Of a stretch of DNA of 64,000 nucleotides, positions 45,121 through 54,302 are shown in pieces. Positions within the stretch are counted from its first letter, which is position 1. The number at the start of each line of letters is the position of its first letter. A program made the position numbers and the translations under genes. Under the pieces are notes generated by a model. The model was not told where the DNA came from and made no database searches. It saw nothing but the letters and a program-made list of their open reading frames with translations. This DNA is from Labedella endophytica (GTDB lineage: Bacteria; Actinomycetota; Actinomycetes; Actinomycetales; Microbacteriaceae): assembly GCF_003990045.1 (NCBI RefSeq), contig NZ_RZGZ01000002.1:744001-808000 (forward strand). The letters are read 5' to 3'.

Positions 45121-45154
45121 CGATGGCGTGCCCCCGTGAGGGAGCACGCCATCG
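45121..45154. terminator. Bidirectional hairpin between padR-type gene and hpf
   Basis: CGATGGCGTGC (45121-45131) and GCACGCCATCG (45144-45154) form an exact 11-bp stem around a 12-base loop, between convergent genes. Confidence 0.8.
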
Positions 45155-45173
45155 ATGATCCTCGGAGGGAACG

Positions 45174-45836
45174 TCAGCCGCGAGCCGCCTTCGCGGACTC
45201 GTCGACCAGTTCGATCACGCCGTAGTCCCACCCCTTGCGGCGGTACACGACGCTCGGCTGGTCCGTGCGGGCGTCGATGAAGAGGAAGAAGTCGTGGCCG
45301 ACGAGCTCCATGCGGTCGACGGCCTCGTCGACCGTCATCCACTCGGCCGGGAACTCCTTCTCGCGGATCACGACGGGGCTGTACTCCTCCTCGTCCACGT
45401 CCGCCTCTTCACCGGCCACGGCGACCGAACCCGTCTGCACGCGCTCGAGGACGTCGACCGATGCGGCCTGCAGAGCGGCGTTCGCGAAGCCCTGCTCGCT
45501 CGCCGCGCGCAGCGGAGTGCGCCCCTTTCCGCGATGCACCTTCTTGCGGTCCTTCGACCGGCGTACCCGTTCGAGGATCTTCGCGATCGCCAGGTCGAAG
45601 GCGACGTATTTGTCGGAACCGGACGCCTCGGCGCGCACGAGCGGTCCCGGACCGATGAGGGTCAGCTCCACCCGGTCGTCTCCGGGCTTGCCGCTCTTGT
45701 CGTGGTGACGGCTGACCTTCACGTTGAACGCGAGTGCACGATCCGCGAGGTTCCCGAGCTTGGCGGACTTCTCCTCGACGTACTCGCGGAAGCGATCCGT
45801 GATCCCCAGCCCCAGACCGACGATTGTGGTTTCCAC
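45174..45836 (-). CDS. hpf: Long-form ribosome hibernation-promoting factor
   Basis: A 220-residue HPF/YfiA protein. The N-terminal domain (about 1-105: VGLGLGITDRFREYVEEKSAKL) binds the 30S decoding centre; after a linker, the C-terminal domain (about 155-215: PVVIREKEFPAEWMTVDEAVDRMELVGHDFFLFIDA) mediates 100S dimer formation. This is the long form that alone dimerises ribosomes. GTG 45836 has GGGGAGG five bases upstream. In mycobacterial relatives, HPF is induced in hypoxia or stationary phase. Confidence 0.94.
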   Translation of the reverse strand: METTIVGLGLGITDRFREYVEEKSAKLGNLADRALAFNVKVSRHHDKSGKPGDDRVELTLIGPGPLVRAEASGSDKYVAFDLAIAKILERVRRSKDRKKVHRGKGRTPLRAASEQGFANAALQAASVDVLERVQTGSVAVAGEEADVDEEEYSPVVIREKEFPAEWMTVDEAVDRMELVGHDFFLFIDARTDQPSVVYRRKGWDYGVIELVDESAKAARG

Positions 45837-45929
45837 AGCGACCTCCCCGTTTATCGGCGTTCCGCCTGACGGTTCGGGCGGTTCTTCCACGCCGTGGTCA
45901 CTCGACCCTAGCGCCGCATGCCGTGCTTG

Positions 45930-46664
45930 TCACGGCGACACTGACGGACCTCCCAGCAACCCGCCGCGGCGGTGGCGGCGACGCCGTCCGGGAGGCGTGC
46001 GTGCCAGCACGGCAGCCCCCACGACGATGCCTCCCGCGGCTCGGATCGCTCGGGCAGCCTCGGACAGGGTGGCCCCGGAGGTGAGCACGTCGTCCACGAT
46101 GAGGACCCTTCTCCCGGTCACCCCATCGTCCGCCGACATCGCCGCTCGCACGTTGGCACGCCGGTCGGCGCGACCCAATCGGAGCTGGTCGAGCGGCTGT
46201 CTGACGAAACGCACCCGAGTGTCGAGCCGCACTCCCGCCCGATGGGCGAGCACGGAGACGGGCCGGTAGCCCCGCCGGCGCATCGAGGCCCGCCTGCTCG
46301 GGATGGGCACGACGAGGACCGCGGGCACCTGTCCTCTTGGATCCTCCTCCTCATCCCGGTCGACGGCGGCGAGCGCCGCGTCGACACTGCGGCCGAAGGG
46401 CTCGGCGAGGACGCGGGCCAGACCGGTCCGCCCGTCGTTCTTGAACGCGACGACGATGCGTGCGACCGCGTCCCCGTAGTCCACGGCGAACCAGACGGTG
46501 AACCCGTGCACGACCTCGCTGCGGACGACGGGCTCGCACTGCAGACGACACGCCCGGCACACGGGTACGTCCTCGAGCCCGCACCCCGCGCACGACACGG
46601 GGAGGAGGACCGCCGTCGCCCGGGTCACGGCGGTGACGACACTGGCGGGCACTCGGACGGTCAT
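45930..46664 (-). CDS. ComF family phosphoribosyltransferase-like protein
   Basis: A 244-residue ComF-like protein. A double-CxxC zinc ribbon is near the start (CAGCGLEDVPVCRAC), and the PRTase fold follows with VPIPSRRASMRRRGYRP and the PRPP loop RVLIVDDVLTSGATL. ComF proteins act in natural transformation in competent species; in actinobacteria the role is unproven. ATG 46664 gives the usual distance to the zinc ribbon. It lies between lpqB and hpf on the same strand. Confidence 0.88.
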   Translation of the reverse strand: MTVRVPASVVTAVTRATAVLLPVSCAGCGLEDVPVCRACRLQCEPVVRSEVVHGFTVWFAVDYGDAVARIVVAFKNDGRTGLARVLAEPFGRSVDAALAAVDRDEEEDPRGQVPAVLVVPIPSRRASMRRRGYRPVSVLAHRAGVRLDTRVRFVRQPLDQLRLGRADRRANVRAAMSADDGVTGRRVLIVDDVLTSGATLSEAARAIRAAGGIVVGAAVLARTPPGRRRRHRRGGLLGGPSVSP

Positions 46665-46765
46665 GCGACGAGTGTGACGACGCGGCGAACGGCCATGCGA
46701 GGAACCGACGGTCCCGGTGGAGGGATCGATCCCCGCCGTCCTGTGGACGACGGTCGCGTGGAGAC

Positions 46766-48445
46766 TCAGCCGAGTGAGGCGAGCTGCGTCGCGAGGACGC
46801 GGATGCCGGTCGCTCGGGTCTGCCACCCCGAACCGCTCCGCACACGGATCTCGCCGGAGGCGAGCAGGGCCCGGATCTGCTGAGCCGTGTTCGCGCCGAC
46901 GATCGTCGTCGCGCCGTCGAGCGACGGAGCCGGTGTCACCGTCGAACCGATCGTGTGCACGTCGATCTCGCTCGTGCCGTCGCGCGTCTCGGTGAGGTCG
47001 GCGACGGAACGGTCGTCGACCCAGGTCACGGCGCGCGGCGAGTTCATCGTCTCGTCCAGCTCGAACAGATCACCGATCCCGGTCGGTGCACCGGCCGGCT
47101 CCTCCCGGACGATCGCCGCGACCACGAGCCGCGTGCTCGAACCGCTCGTGATGAGCGCGGCGATCCTCGTGCCGTCCCGCGACACCTGGAGGGAGGTGAT
47201 GCTCGACGCCTCCGGCCACGGGGTCGTGACCACCGACGAGCTGCCGTCCCTCCGGAACGCGAGCACCGCGCCCGGATCGTCCGCCGGCACGCTCCACGTG
47301 TAGCCGAACGGATCGACGCTCGGTGCGACGAGCCCGGGCCGAGCATCGACACGGAGACCACCCGAGCCGTCGCGGGCGACGACGAAGGTCCCGTCGTCGG
47401 TGAGGGCCGCAGCGAAGGCACCACCGAGCCCGAGCGACACGGCGGACGGCGCGAGCTCCTCGATCGACTCCGAGAGCCCGTCGAGACGCTCGATGCCGTC
47501 GCTCGCGAGATAGCCGAAGCCCTCGTCGGAGAGCACGAGGGCGCGCGCGTCCACCCGCGGAGACGGCACCGTGAGAGTGTCGATCGCCACGACGGCGCCC
47601 GCGGACGAGATGCTGTCGGCGCCGAGCGTCCCGATGCCCGAGAGACTCGCGGCGAGCTGCGCCTTCATCCGCGACTGTCCCAGGGCGTTCTCACCCACGA
47701 ATCCGCCCGAGAAGTCCATCCGGACCACGTCCCCGTCGACGACGACCGACTGGGTCGAGAGCGCCGTGCCGTCGGGGAATGCGCTCCGGACCCCCGACGA
47801 GAGCCAGGCCGAGGGTCCCGCGAGAAGCGCGGACACGACGGTCGTCGCCGTCGACGCCCGCGTCGGGAACCAGCGGATGTCGGGCACGAGATACGTCCAG
47901 GTCGGGTCGAAGAACATGAGCGCGTGCGCTCCGAACACCGTGGCGAACGTGTCCGAGCCGAGCACGATCCCGTCGGGAGCCGAGCTGATGCGCCACTCGC
48001 CGTCCACCTGTTCGAACCCGTAGTCGAGCGGCACCGGATTGTCGGACGGATTGCTCTGGTAGAGGCCGGTCTCGTCCACCTGCGCCGACGGATAGACGCT
48101 CAGCCGCAGCTGCTCGTCGCCATTCGACTGGAAGCGGCGATCGGCGATCGAGTCCACGAGCACGCTCTTGTCCGGCTGCCACGATTCGCTCGCCCCCGGC
48201 GCGAGGTACTCCCGCGCGATCGCGTAGTCGTTCTGCGGGCCGCTCGCCGCAGCGATGAAGCCCCTGAGCACCTGCTCGGGGGTCGATCCCTGCTGCGGGC
48301 CGCTCGGGATGAAGGTGACGTCGATGTCGTCGTCCGTGACGATCGGGTTGCCGGCCTGCACATCGCCGCTGCGCGGGATGCCGACGCAGCCGGTACAGAC
48401 CACGAGCACGAGAGCGGCGAGGACCGCGGCGAGGAGGCGTTTCAC
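46766..48445 (-). CDS. lpqB: Lipoprotein LpqB, MtrB-associated
   Basis: A 559-residue lipoprotein. The signal peptide is VKRLLAAVLAALVLVVCTGC, with Cys20 as the likely lipidated residue (a second Cys at 17). A GerMN-like domain (about 200-330; FGAHALMFFDPTWTYLVPD) and a beta-propeller-like C-terminal half (AVSLGLGGAFAAALTDDG) follow. In mycobacteria LpqB binds the MtrB extracellular domain and modulates the kinase. GTG overlaps the mtrB stop, giving the conserved mtrA-mtrB-lpqB order. Confidence 0.93.
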   Translation of the reverse strand: MKRLLAAVLAALVLVVCTGCVGIPRSGDVQAGNPIVTDDDIDVTFIPSGPQQGSTPEQVLRGFIAAASGPQNDYAIAREYLAPGASESWQPDKSVLVDSIADRRFQSNGDEQLRLSVYPSAQVDETGLYQSNPSDNPVPLDYGFEQVDGEWRISSAPDGIVLGSDTFATVFGAHALMFFDPTWTYLVPDIRWFPTRASTATTVVSALLAGPSAWLSSGVRSAFPDGTALSTQSVVVDGDVVRMDFSGGFVGENALGQSRMKAQLAASLSGIGTLGADSISSAGAVVAIDTLTVPSPRVDARALVLSDEGFGYLASDGIERLDGLSESIEELAPSAVSLGLGGAFAAALTDDGTFVVARDGSGGLRVDARPGLVAPSVDPFGYTWSVPADDPGAVLAFRRDGSSSVVTTPWPEASSITSLQVSRDGTRIAALITSGSSTRLVVAAIVREEPAGAPTGIGDLFELDETMNSPRAVTWVDDRSVADLTETRDGTSEIDVHTIGSTVTPAPSLDGATTIVGANTAQQIRALLASGEIRVRSGSGWQTRATGIRVLATQLASLG

Positions 48446-50094
48446 GGCGTCACATCCGTCCGTCGTTCGGTGGGGTCGACCGTCGCGAGCGACGGCGACT
48501 CGATATCGGTCGGGGGCGAGGGGATGGGGGAGATTCCGAGGGCGCCGCCCGGGCTGCGCGGCAGGGTGAGACGGAACAGGCTCCCGAGGCCCGGGCGCGA
48601 CCACACGTCGAGGGACCCTCCGTGGAGCTTCGTATCGCTCATCGCGATGGACAGCCCCAGCCCGGTACCGCCGATCGTCCGCCGGCGGGAGGGATCGGCG
48701 CGCCAGAACCGGTCGAAGACGCGCTCCGCATACTCCTCCTTCATCCCGAGACCGAAGTCCCTCACGGCGAGGGCCACGGCGGTCTCCGAGCTGTCCACCG
48801 AGACGATGATCGATCGGCCCTCACCGTGCTCGATCGCGTTGCCGACGAGGTTGCGAACGATGCGGCGGATCCGCCTCGGATCGACGTCGATCTCCGTGTA
48901 GCCGCCGGGCGCGACGAGCAGGAGTTCCGAACCGTGCTGCCGCGCGAGGTCGCCCATCTCCTCGACGGAGTCCTCCGCGAGCCGAGCGATGCTCGTCGGT
49001 TCGGTCTCGAGCTCCGCCGATCCCGCGTCGTACCGACTGATCTCGAGGAGGTCCGCGAGCAGCAGCTCGAACCGCTCGACCTGGGTGTGGAGGAGTTCGG
49101 CCGTCCGCGCCGTCGCCGGTGCGAAGTCCTCGCGCTGGTCGTAGAGCACGTCCCCCGCGAGCCGGATGGTCGTGAGCGGGGTCCGCAGCTCGTGCGACAC
49201 GTCGGAGACGAACCGCTGCTGCACGAGCGAGAGCTCCGCGAGCTCGCGGATCCGTGATTGAAGGGTGTCCGCCATCTCGTTGAACGAACGCGCGAGGGTG
49301 GCGATCTCGTCGTCGCCGGTGCGGTCGATCCGCACCTCGAGCTCCCCGGCCGCGAGCCGTTCGCTCGTCTCGGCCGCTTCGCGGATCGGGAGGACGACGA
49401 TGCGCACGACGACCCACGCGACCGCCCCGACGAGGGCGAGGAGCGCGAGGCCCGCGACGAAGAGCGTGCGCTGCACGAACTGCAGGGTCTCCTCCTGATC
49501 GCTCAGGTCGTAGCCCATGTAGAGCTCGTAGTCCCCCGCGCTCCCCGCCGTGAAGCGCTGGCCCACGACGATGCCGGGCGATCCGTTCTCCGATCCCGAG
49601 AAACCGACGGACTGCCACCACTGCCCTTCCGCGTTCTCCTCGACCCCCTCACGAAGATCGTCCGAGATCACCTGACCGTCGAGTCCGGGGCTCTCGAAGT
49701 CCTGCGGGGCGGCCGGGTCGAAGTCCTGACCGGGCACCCGGTAGACCGTGATCATCCGCGACGAGGAGACGGTCGCGATGTCGCTCCGCGCCGAACCCAT
49801 CACGCTGTCGAGGTTGATGGCATCGCCCGTCTGCGCGGCGTCGAAGGTGCGCTGCGCGGCGAGCTGGGCCCGCGACGAGTCCACGAGCACCTGGTTGAGG
49901 CGGGACTGGAACAGATCGTTGCCGATGCTCACGGACATGTAGGCCCCCGCGACGAAGACCGCGAGCCCGGTGAGTCCGATGGTGACGACCACGGTCTTGA
50001 ACTGCAGCGAGCGCCGCCAGGCGTTCGCGATCGTGCGCGGCAGCGATCGCACCGCGCGAACGAGGGCGAGCGGGTCGAGACCGGCGTCGGACAC
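48442..50094 (-). CDS. mtrB: Sensor histidine kinase MtrB
   Basis: A 550-residue membrane kinase. Two membrane helices (about 35-55 and 210-230) flank an extracellular domain of about 150 residues; a HAMP domain follows (VVVRIVVLPIREAAETSERL), then the H box FVSDVSHELRTPLTT with His301, N box NLVGNAIEHGEG, and G boxes DFGLGMKEEY and GGTGLGLSIA. MtrB controls MtrA, which governs cell division and wall genes. GTG start; 7 bp separate it from mtrA. Confidence 0.95.
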   Translation of the reverse strand: MSDAGLDPLALVRAVRSLPRTIANAWRRSLQFKTVVVTIGLTGLAVFVAGAYMSVSIGNDLFQSRLNQVLVDSSRAQLAAQRTFDAAQTGDAINLDSVMGSARSDIATVSSSRMITVYRVPGQDFDPAAPQDFESPGLDGQVISDDLREGVEENAEGQWWQSVGFSGSENGSPGIVVGQRFTAGSAGDYELYMGYDLSDQEETLQFVQRTLFVAGLALLALVGAVAWVVVRIVVLPIREAAETSERLAAGELEVRIDRTGDDEIATLARSFNEMADTLQSRIRELAELSLVQQRFVSDVSHELRTPLTTIRLAGDVLYDQREDFAPATARTAELLHTQVERFELLLADLLEISRYDAGSAELETEPTSIARLAEDSVEEMGDLARQHGSELLLVAPGGYTEIDVDPRRIRRIVRNLVGNAIEHGEGRSIIVSVDSSETAVALAVRDFGLGMKEEYAERVFDRFWRADPSRRRTIGGTGLGLSIAMSDTKLHGGSLDVWSRPGLGSLFRLTLPRSPGGALGISPIPSPPTDIESPSLATVDPTERRTDVTP

Positions 50095-50101
50095 GGCGCG
50101 C

Positions 50102-50788
50102 CTAGACGGGGTCGGTGCTGCCCGCGCGGTAGCCGACGCCCCGCACGGTCATGACGATGCGGGGATTGTCGGGGTCGACCTCGACCTTTGCGCGCAGTCG
50201 CTGCACGTGCACGTTCACGAGGCGCGTGTCCGCCTTGTAGTGGTAACCCCAGACCTGCTCGAGAAGCATCTCGCGGGTGAAGACCTGCTGCGGCTTGGAG
50301 GCGAGGGTCAGGAGGAGGTCGAACTCGAGCGGCGTCAGCGGGATGCGGGCCGATCCACGCGTGACCTCGTGGGCGGCGACGTCGAGAACGAGATCGCCGA
50401 TGCGCACGACATCGCTCGAGACCTCCGACGCCGGTCGGAGCCGCGTGCGGATGCGGGCCACGAGCTCCTTCGGGTTGAACGGTTTGACGATGTAGTCGTC
50501 CGCTCCCGACTCGAGCCCGCCGACGATGTCTGTCGTGTCCGATTTCGCCGTCAGCATGATGATCGGCACGCCGGACTCCTGGCGGATCAGCCTGCACACC
50601 TCGATGCCGTCGAGACCGGGGAGCATGAGGTCGAGGAGGACGAGGTCCGGTTTCTCGCGCTGGAAGATCTCGACGGCGAGCGACCCGTCACCGCAGAAGA
50701 CCGTGTCGAAGCCCTCGGTGCGCAGGACGATGCCGATCATCTCGGCGAGAGCCGTGTCGTCGTCGACGACCAGGATTCGTGCGCTCAT
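50102..50788 (-). CDS. mtrA: Response regulator MtrA
   Basis: A 228-residue OmpR-type regulator. The receiver domain has VVDDD, Asp53 in LVLLDLML and the switch Lys in YIVKPFNPKEL; the winged helix has LTPLEFDLLLTLASKPQQVFTREMLLEQVWGY and RVRGVGY-like VRGVGYRAG. The high match to MtrA plus the downstream mtrB-lpqB order makes the symbol safe. ATG 50788 (MSARILVV) is preferred; an ATG 15 bp earlier (MRTGPMSA) is possible. Confidence 0.96.
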   Translation of the reverse strand: MSARILVVDDDTALAEMIGIVLRTEGFDTVFCGDGSLAVEIFQREKPDLVLLDLMLPGLDGIEVCRLIRQESGVPIIMLTAKSDTTDIVGGLESGADDYIVKPFNPKELVARIRTRLRPASEVSSDVVRIGDLVLDVAAHEVTRGSARIPLTPLEFDLLLTLASKPQQVFTREMLLEQVWGYHYKADTRLVNVHVQRLRAKVEVDPDNPRIVMTVRGVGYRAGSTDPV

Positions 50789-50966
50789 GGGCCCCGTTCT
50801 CATGTCTCACGCGGGCCGCGATGCCCGATCGCACCCGCGATGTTCTCCCCAGAGTAGTCGAGGCCACGGCCCGCGCGGTGAGCGGGCGCGCGGCGGGCTG
50901 TGTGCCGACCACGCCCGTGTGAAAGCATGGACCGAGTATCGGACGGTGACGGGGAGGGTCTGCCAC

Positions 50967-52433
50967 ATGGGCGACGACGCACGCGACAGGGACGACGAGC
51001 CATCGAGGACGACCGGCGACGGCACCGGTGAGGCGAGCGATACCGGTGCCGGTACCGGTGATCGAGAGCCCGCGGCCGGTCCGACCGCGATGCCCTGGGC
51101 CGCCCCGGCAGCGCCTGCCCCCGCCGGCTCCCCCTGGGGAGAACAGCAGCCGAGCTCACCGGCGTACGGGCAACAGCAGCCGATGTACGGCGAGCAGCAG
51201 CCCGCCTACGGGCAGCAGCCGTACGGACAGCAGCCCGCCTACGGACAGCAGCAGTACGGACAGCAGCCCGCCTACGGACAGCAGCAGTACGGACAGCAGC
51301 CGTACGGACAGGCCCAGCAGGCCGGCACCGGTCGACCTGACTGGTCGACGGGTGCCCCCGTCGGCGCGCCCGCCGGCTGGGCTCCCCCGCCGAAGCCCGG
51401 CCTGATCCCCCTCCGACCCCTCGGCTTCGGAACGCTGCTCGGAGCACCGTTCCAGGCGATGCGGCGCAATCCGAAGGCCACGTTCGGAAGCGCCCTGCTC
51501 GTGCAGGGCGTCACGATCGTGCTCTCGATCCTCATCATCGGCTCCGTCACCTGGTGGACCGTCTCCCGCATCACCTCGGCCGCGCCAGAGGACCGCGACG
51601 CCATCACCGCCGGATCGGTCCTCGCGATCATCCTCGCGGCGCTCATCCCGCTCGCCGTCTCGGTGATCGGGACGGTCATGGTCCAGGGTGTGGTCGTCGC
51701 CGAGGTCGCTCGCGGGTCCCTCGGCGAGAAGCTCACCCTCGGCCAGGTCTGGCGCGCGGCGGCTCCGCGGCTCTGGGCCCTCGTGGGCTGGACGATGCTC
51801 GCGAGCCTCGTCACGCTCATCGCCTTCGGCGTCCTCGCCGGCATCGTCTGGGCCATCATCGCCGTGAGCACCGACCTCGTCGGTCTCGGAGTCGCCATCG
51901 CCGTGCTCGGGGTCCTCGGCCTCCTCGTGGTCCTCGCATGGCTCGGAACGAAGCTCGCCATCGTGCCGAGCATCATCGTGTTGGAGCGGGCACCCGTGTT
52001 CCAGGCGGTCGGCCGATCGTGGCGACTCACGCGCGGGTACTTCTGGCGCACCCTCGGCGTCCTCGCCCTCATCACGATCATCCTGAACGTCGCGTCGCAG
52101 GTCGTGACGACGCCCATCAGCCTGTTGATGGGTATCGGCGGCGGACTCATCGACCCGACCGGGAGCACTCAGGGGGCGGCCATCACGACCTTCGTCCTCA
52201 CTTACATCCTGCTCATCCTCGTGTCGTTGATCGTCGCCGCGGTCGTCTCGGTCGTCCAGGCCGCCGCGATCGCCCTCATCTACATCGACCTGCGGATGCG
52301 CACCGAGGGGCTGGACCTCGAACTCGTCCGCTTCGTGGAGGCCCGCCAGTCGGGAGACGCGAGTGTCCCCGACCCCTTCCCCCTGCCCCCGCGCCGCGGG
52401 GCTTCGGAGTCCGCGGGACAGGCCGGGGTCTGA
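50967..52433 (+). CDS. Membrane protein with QQPYG-repeat N-terminus
   Basis: A 488-residue protein. Residues 1-150 are disordered: acidic, then Pro/Ala, then Gln/Tyr/Gly repeats of the kind QQPAYGQQ (about 65-115). Residues 165-450 contain about six membrane helices, including KLAIVPSIIVLERAPVFQAVGRSWRLTRGYFWR, which is typical of the glycerophosphoryl-diester-phosphodiesterase membrane-domain family (DUF7544/YciC-like). GGGGAGG precedes the ATG. The DUF4129 gene follows after 4 bp, so it leads the MoxR cluster operon. Confidence 0.8.
   Translation: MGDDARDRDDEPSRTTGDGTGEASDTGAGTGDREPAAGPTAMPWAAPAAPAPAGSPWGEQQPSSPAYGQQQPMYGEQQPAYGQQPYGQQPAYGQQQYGQQPAYGQQQYGQQPYGQAQQAGTGRPDWSTGAPVGAPAGWAPPPKPGLIPLRPLGFGTLLGAPFQAMRRNPKATFGSALLVQGVTIVLSILIIGSVTWWTVSRITSAAPEDRDAITAGSVLAIILAALIPLAVSVIGTVMVQGVVVAEVARGSLGEKLTLGQVWRAAAPRLWALVGWTMLASLVTLIAFGVLAGIVWAIIAVSTDLVGLGVAIAVLGVLGLLVVLAWLGTKLAIVPSIIVLERAPVFQAVGRSWRLTRGYFWRTLGVLALITIILNVASQVVTTPISLLMGIGGGLIDPTGSTQGAAITTFVLTYILLILVSLIVAAVVSVVQAAAIALIYIDLRMRTEGLDLELVRFVEARQSGDASVPDPFPLPPRRGASESAGQAGV
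51160..51320. repeat. In-gene tandem repeat encoding QQPYG/QQPAYG
   Basis: Units of about 12-27 bp built from CAGCAGCCCGCCTACGGA and CAGCAGTACGGA recur head to tail inside the membrane protein gene. Unit number is probably variable between strains. Confidence 0.8.
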
Positions 52434-52437
52434 CCGC

Positions 52438-53094
52438 GTGCCCCTCCTGCCGTCCCCGGCCGACGTCCCGGTCGACCCGAGTGCTCCCGACGCTCGCGAT
52501 CTCCTGCAGCGCGAGCTCATGGGGCCGGAGTACGCGGCGGCGCAGCCGACGCTGCTCGACCGTATCGCCCAGGCGATCTCGGACTGGCTGGCGGGCCTCG
52601 TGCTCCCCTCCGGCAATGGACTCGGCGGGTGGATCCCGCTCGTGCTGCTCCTGCTGCTGATCGTCGGGATCGTGGTGGCGTTCCTCGTCTGGGGGCTCCC
52701 GCGCATCAATCGACGCAGCCGGGCGACGGACGGTCTCTTCGGCGCCGACGAACGACGGACCGCGGCCGAACTGCGGAAGGACGCCTCGGCCGCCGCGGCC
52801 CGCGGCGACTTCACCTCGGCCTCCCTCGACGCGTTCCGGGCGCTCGCCCGCGGACTGCAGGAGCGCACGGTCGTCGCGGTCCTCCCGGGAACGACCGCGC
52901 ACGATTTCGCGGCACAGGGGGCCGCAGCCTTCCCCGACCTGTCCCCCGGCTTCGGCGGGGCGGCCGACGGATTCGATGCGACCCGGTACGCGGGAGCGCC
53001 GGGCACGCCCGAACTCTACCGCTCGATCTCCGATCTCGACGCAGCCGTCTCCGGTCGCTCCGCCGTGCTCCCCGATCTGGTCGAGCGATCATGA
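52438..53094 (+). CDS. DUF4129 domain membrane protein
   Basis: A 218-residue protein with a single membrane helix (WIPLVLLLLLIVGIVVAFLVW, about 62-82) followed by the cytosolic DUF4129 domain (RGDFTSASLDAFRALARGLQER ... GTTAHDFAAQGAAAFPDL). These proteins occur with MoxR ATPases and DUF58 proteins. GTG start is 4 bp after the upstream gene, and the stop overlaps the next ATG. Confidence 0.88.
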   Translation: MPLLPSPADVPVDPSAPDARDLLQRELMGPEYAAAQPTLLDRIAQAISDWLAGLVLPSGNGLGGWIPLVLLLLLIVGIVVAFLVWGLPRINRRSRATDGLFGADERRTAAELRKDASAAAARGDFTSASLDAFRALARGLQERTVVAVLPGTTAHDFAAQGAAAFPDLSPGFGGAADGFDATRYAGAPGTPELYRSISDLDAAVSGRSAVLPDLVERS

Positions 53095-54302
53095 CCGACA
53101 CTCTCGAGGAACCGCCCCGGAACGCCGAGAGCGACGTGCTCACACCGCGACTACGGACGCAGGCCCGCCGCTCGGTGTTCTGGGTCGTGCTGTCCGTCTT
53201 CGGCCTCGCCGTGGTCGCCGCGGTCTACCTCCTCAGCGGCAACCGGTCGCCGGGGGGACCGCCCCTCGACCCCACGAGCCCGGCGCCCGAGGGGGCCAAG
53301 GCGGTCGTCGAGGTGCTCCGCGCCGAAGGAGTCGACGTCACCGGGGCCGACAGTGCGAGCGCGGCCTCGACCGCTCTCGACGACGCGTCGGGCGCGTCGA
53401 CCCTCGTCGTCGTCGACAACGAGTACCTCGCCCCCGACCGGTTGTCCTCCCTCGTCGCGGGGGCGTCGTCCGTCGTGGTGATCGATCCGTCCTTCCAGAC
53501 CGTGCGGGAGCTCTCCCCCGATGTCCTCATCGGAGGCGCCGCCGACGGCGAGCCCGCCGACGCGTCGTGCGATGTCCCAGCCGCCGAACGCGCGGAGCGC
53601 GCGACCGTCGGGAACACGTACCGGATCGGGGGCGACGCGACCGGGTGCTTCCCCGTCGGTGATGGGCGTTTCGGTGTCGTCGAGATCCCGGGTGCCACGC
53701 CCGTCACGATCGTCGGCTCGAGCGCCGTCTTCGCGAACGGGACGATCGCCGAGAGCGGCAACGCCGCCCTCGCACTCGGTCTGCTCGGGCCGACGGACTC
53801 CCTCGTCTGGTACGTACCGAGCCTCGCCGACGTGGAGGCGGACGCTCCTCCGACGATCGGCGAGCTCACGCCCGGCTGGGTCGTGCCCTCGCTGCTCCTC
53901 GTCCTCGTCGTGACGATCGCGGCCGGGATCTGGCGGGGGCGCCGCTTCGGTCCCCTCGTGGTCGAACCCCTGCCCGTGACGGTCCGCGCCGGCGAGACCA
54001 TGGAGGGGCGCGCGCGCCTCTACCAGCGCTCGTCCGCGCGGCTGCGAGCGGTCGATGCGCTCCGCATCGGCACGATCGATCGGATCGCGACGCGACTCGA
54101 CCTCTCGCGGCACGCGGACGCGTCCGCCGTCGCGGCCGCCGCCGCGGCGCTGACCGGACGCGACATCGCCGACGTCCGGGCGATCCTGATCGACGCGGAG
54201 CCGCGCAGCGACGCCGATCTCGTCGGCCTGTCCGATTCCCTCAGCCTCCTCGAGACCCAGATCCACGCCCTCACCGACCCCACCGGGAGACAGAAACGAT
54301 GA
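53091..54302 (+). CDS. DUF4350 domain membrane protein
   Basis: A 403-residue protein with membrane helices at about 28-48 and 262-282 (SVFWVVLSVFGLAVVAAVYL; WVVPSLLLVLVVTIAAGIW). The DUF4350 region lies between them, outside the membrane (GAKAVVEVLRAEGVDVTGAD, VVVDNEYLAPD), and the C-terminal 115 residues are cytosolic. It overlaps both neighbours by 4 bp in the MoxR cluster. The family's biochemical role is unknown. Confidence 0.88.
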   Translation: MTDTLEEPPRNAESDVLTPRLRTQARRSVFWVVLSVFGLAVVAAVYLLSGNRSPGGPPLDPTSPAPEGAKAVVEVLRAEGVDVTGADSASAASTALDDASGASTLVVVDNEYLAPDRLSSLVAGASSVVVIDPSFQTVRELSPDVLIGGAADGEPADASCDVPAAERAERATVGNTYRIGGDATGCFPVGDGRFGVVEIPGATPVTIVGSSAVFANGTIAESGNAALALGLLGPTDSLVWYVPSLADVEADAPPTIGELTPGWVVPSLLLVLVVTIAAGIWRGRRFGPLVVEPLPVTVRAGETMEGRARLYQRSSARLRAVDALRIGTIDRIATRLDLSRHADASAVAAAAAALTGRDIADVRAILIDAEPRSDADLVGLSDSLSLLETQIHALTDPTGRQKR

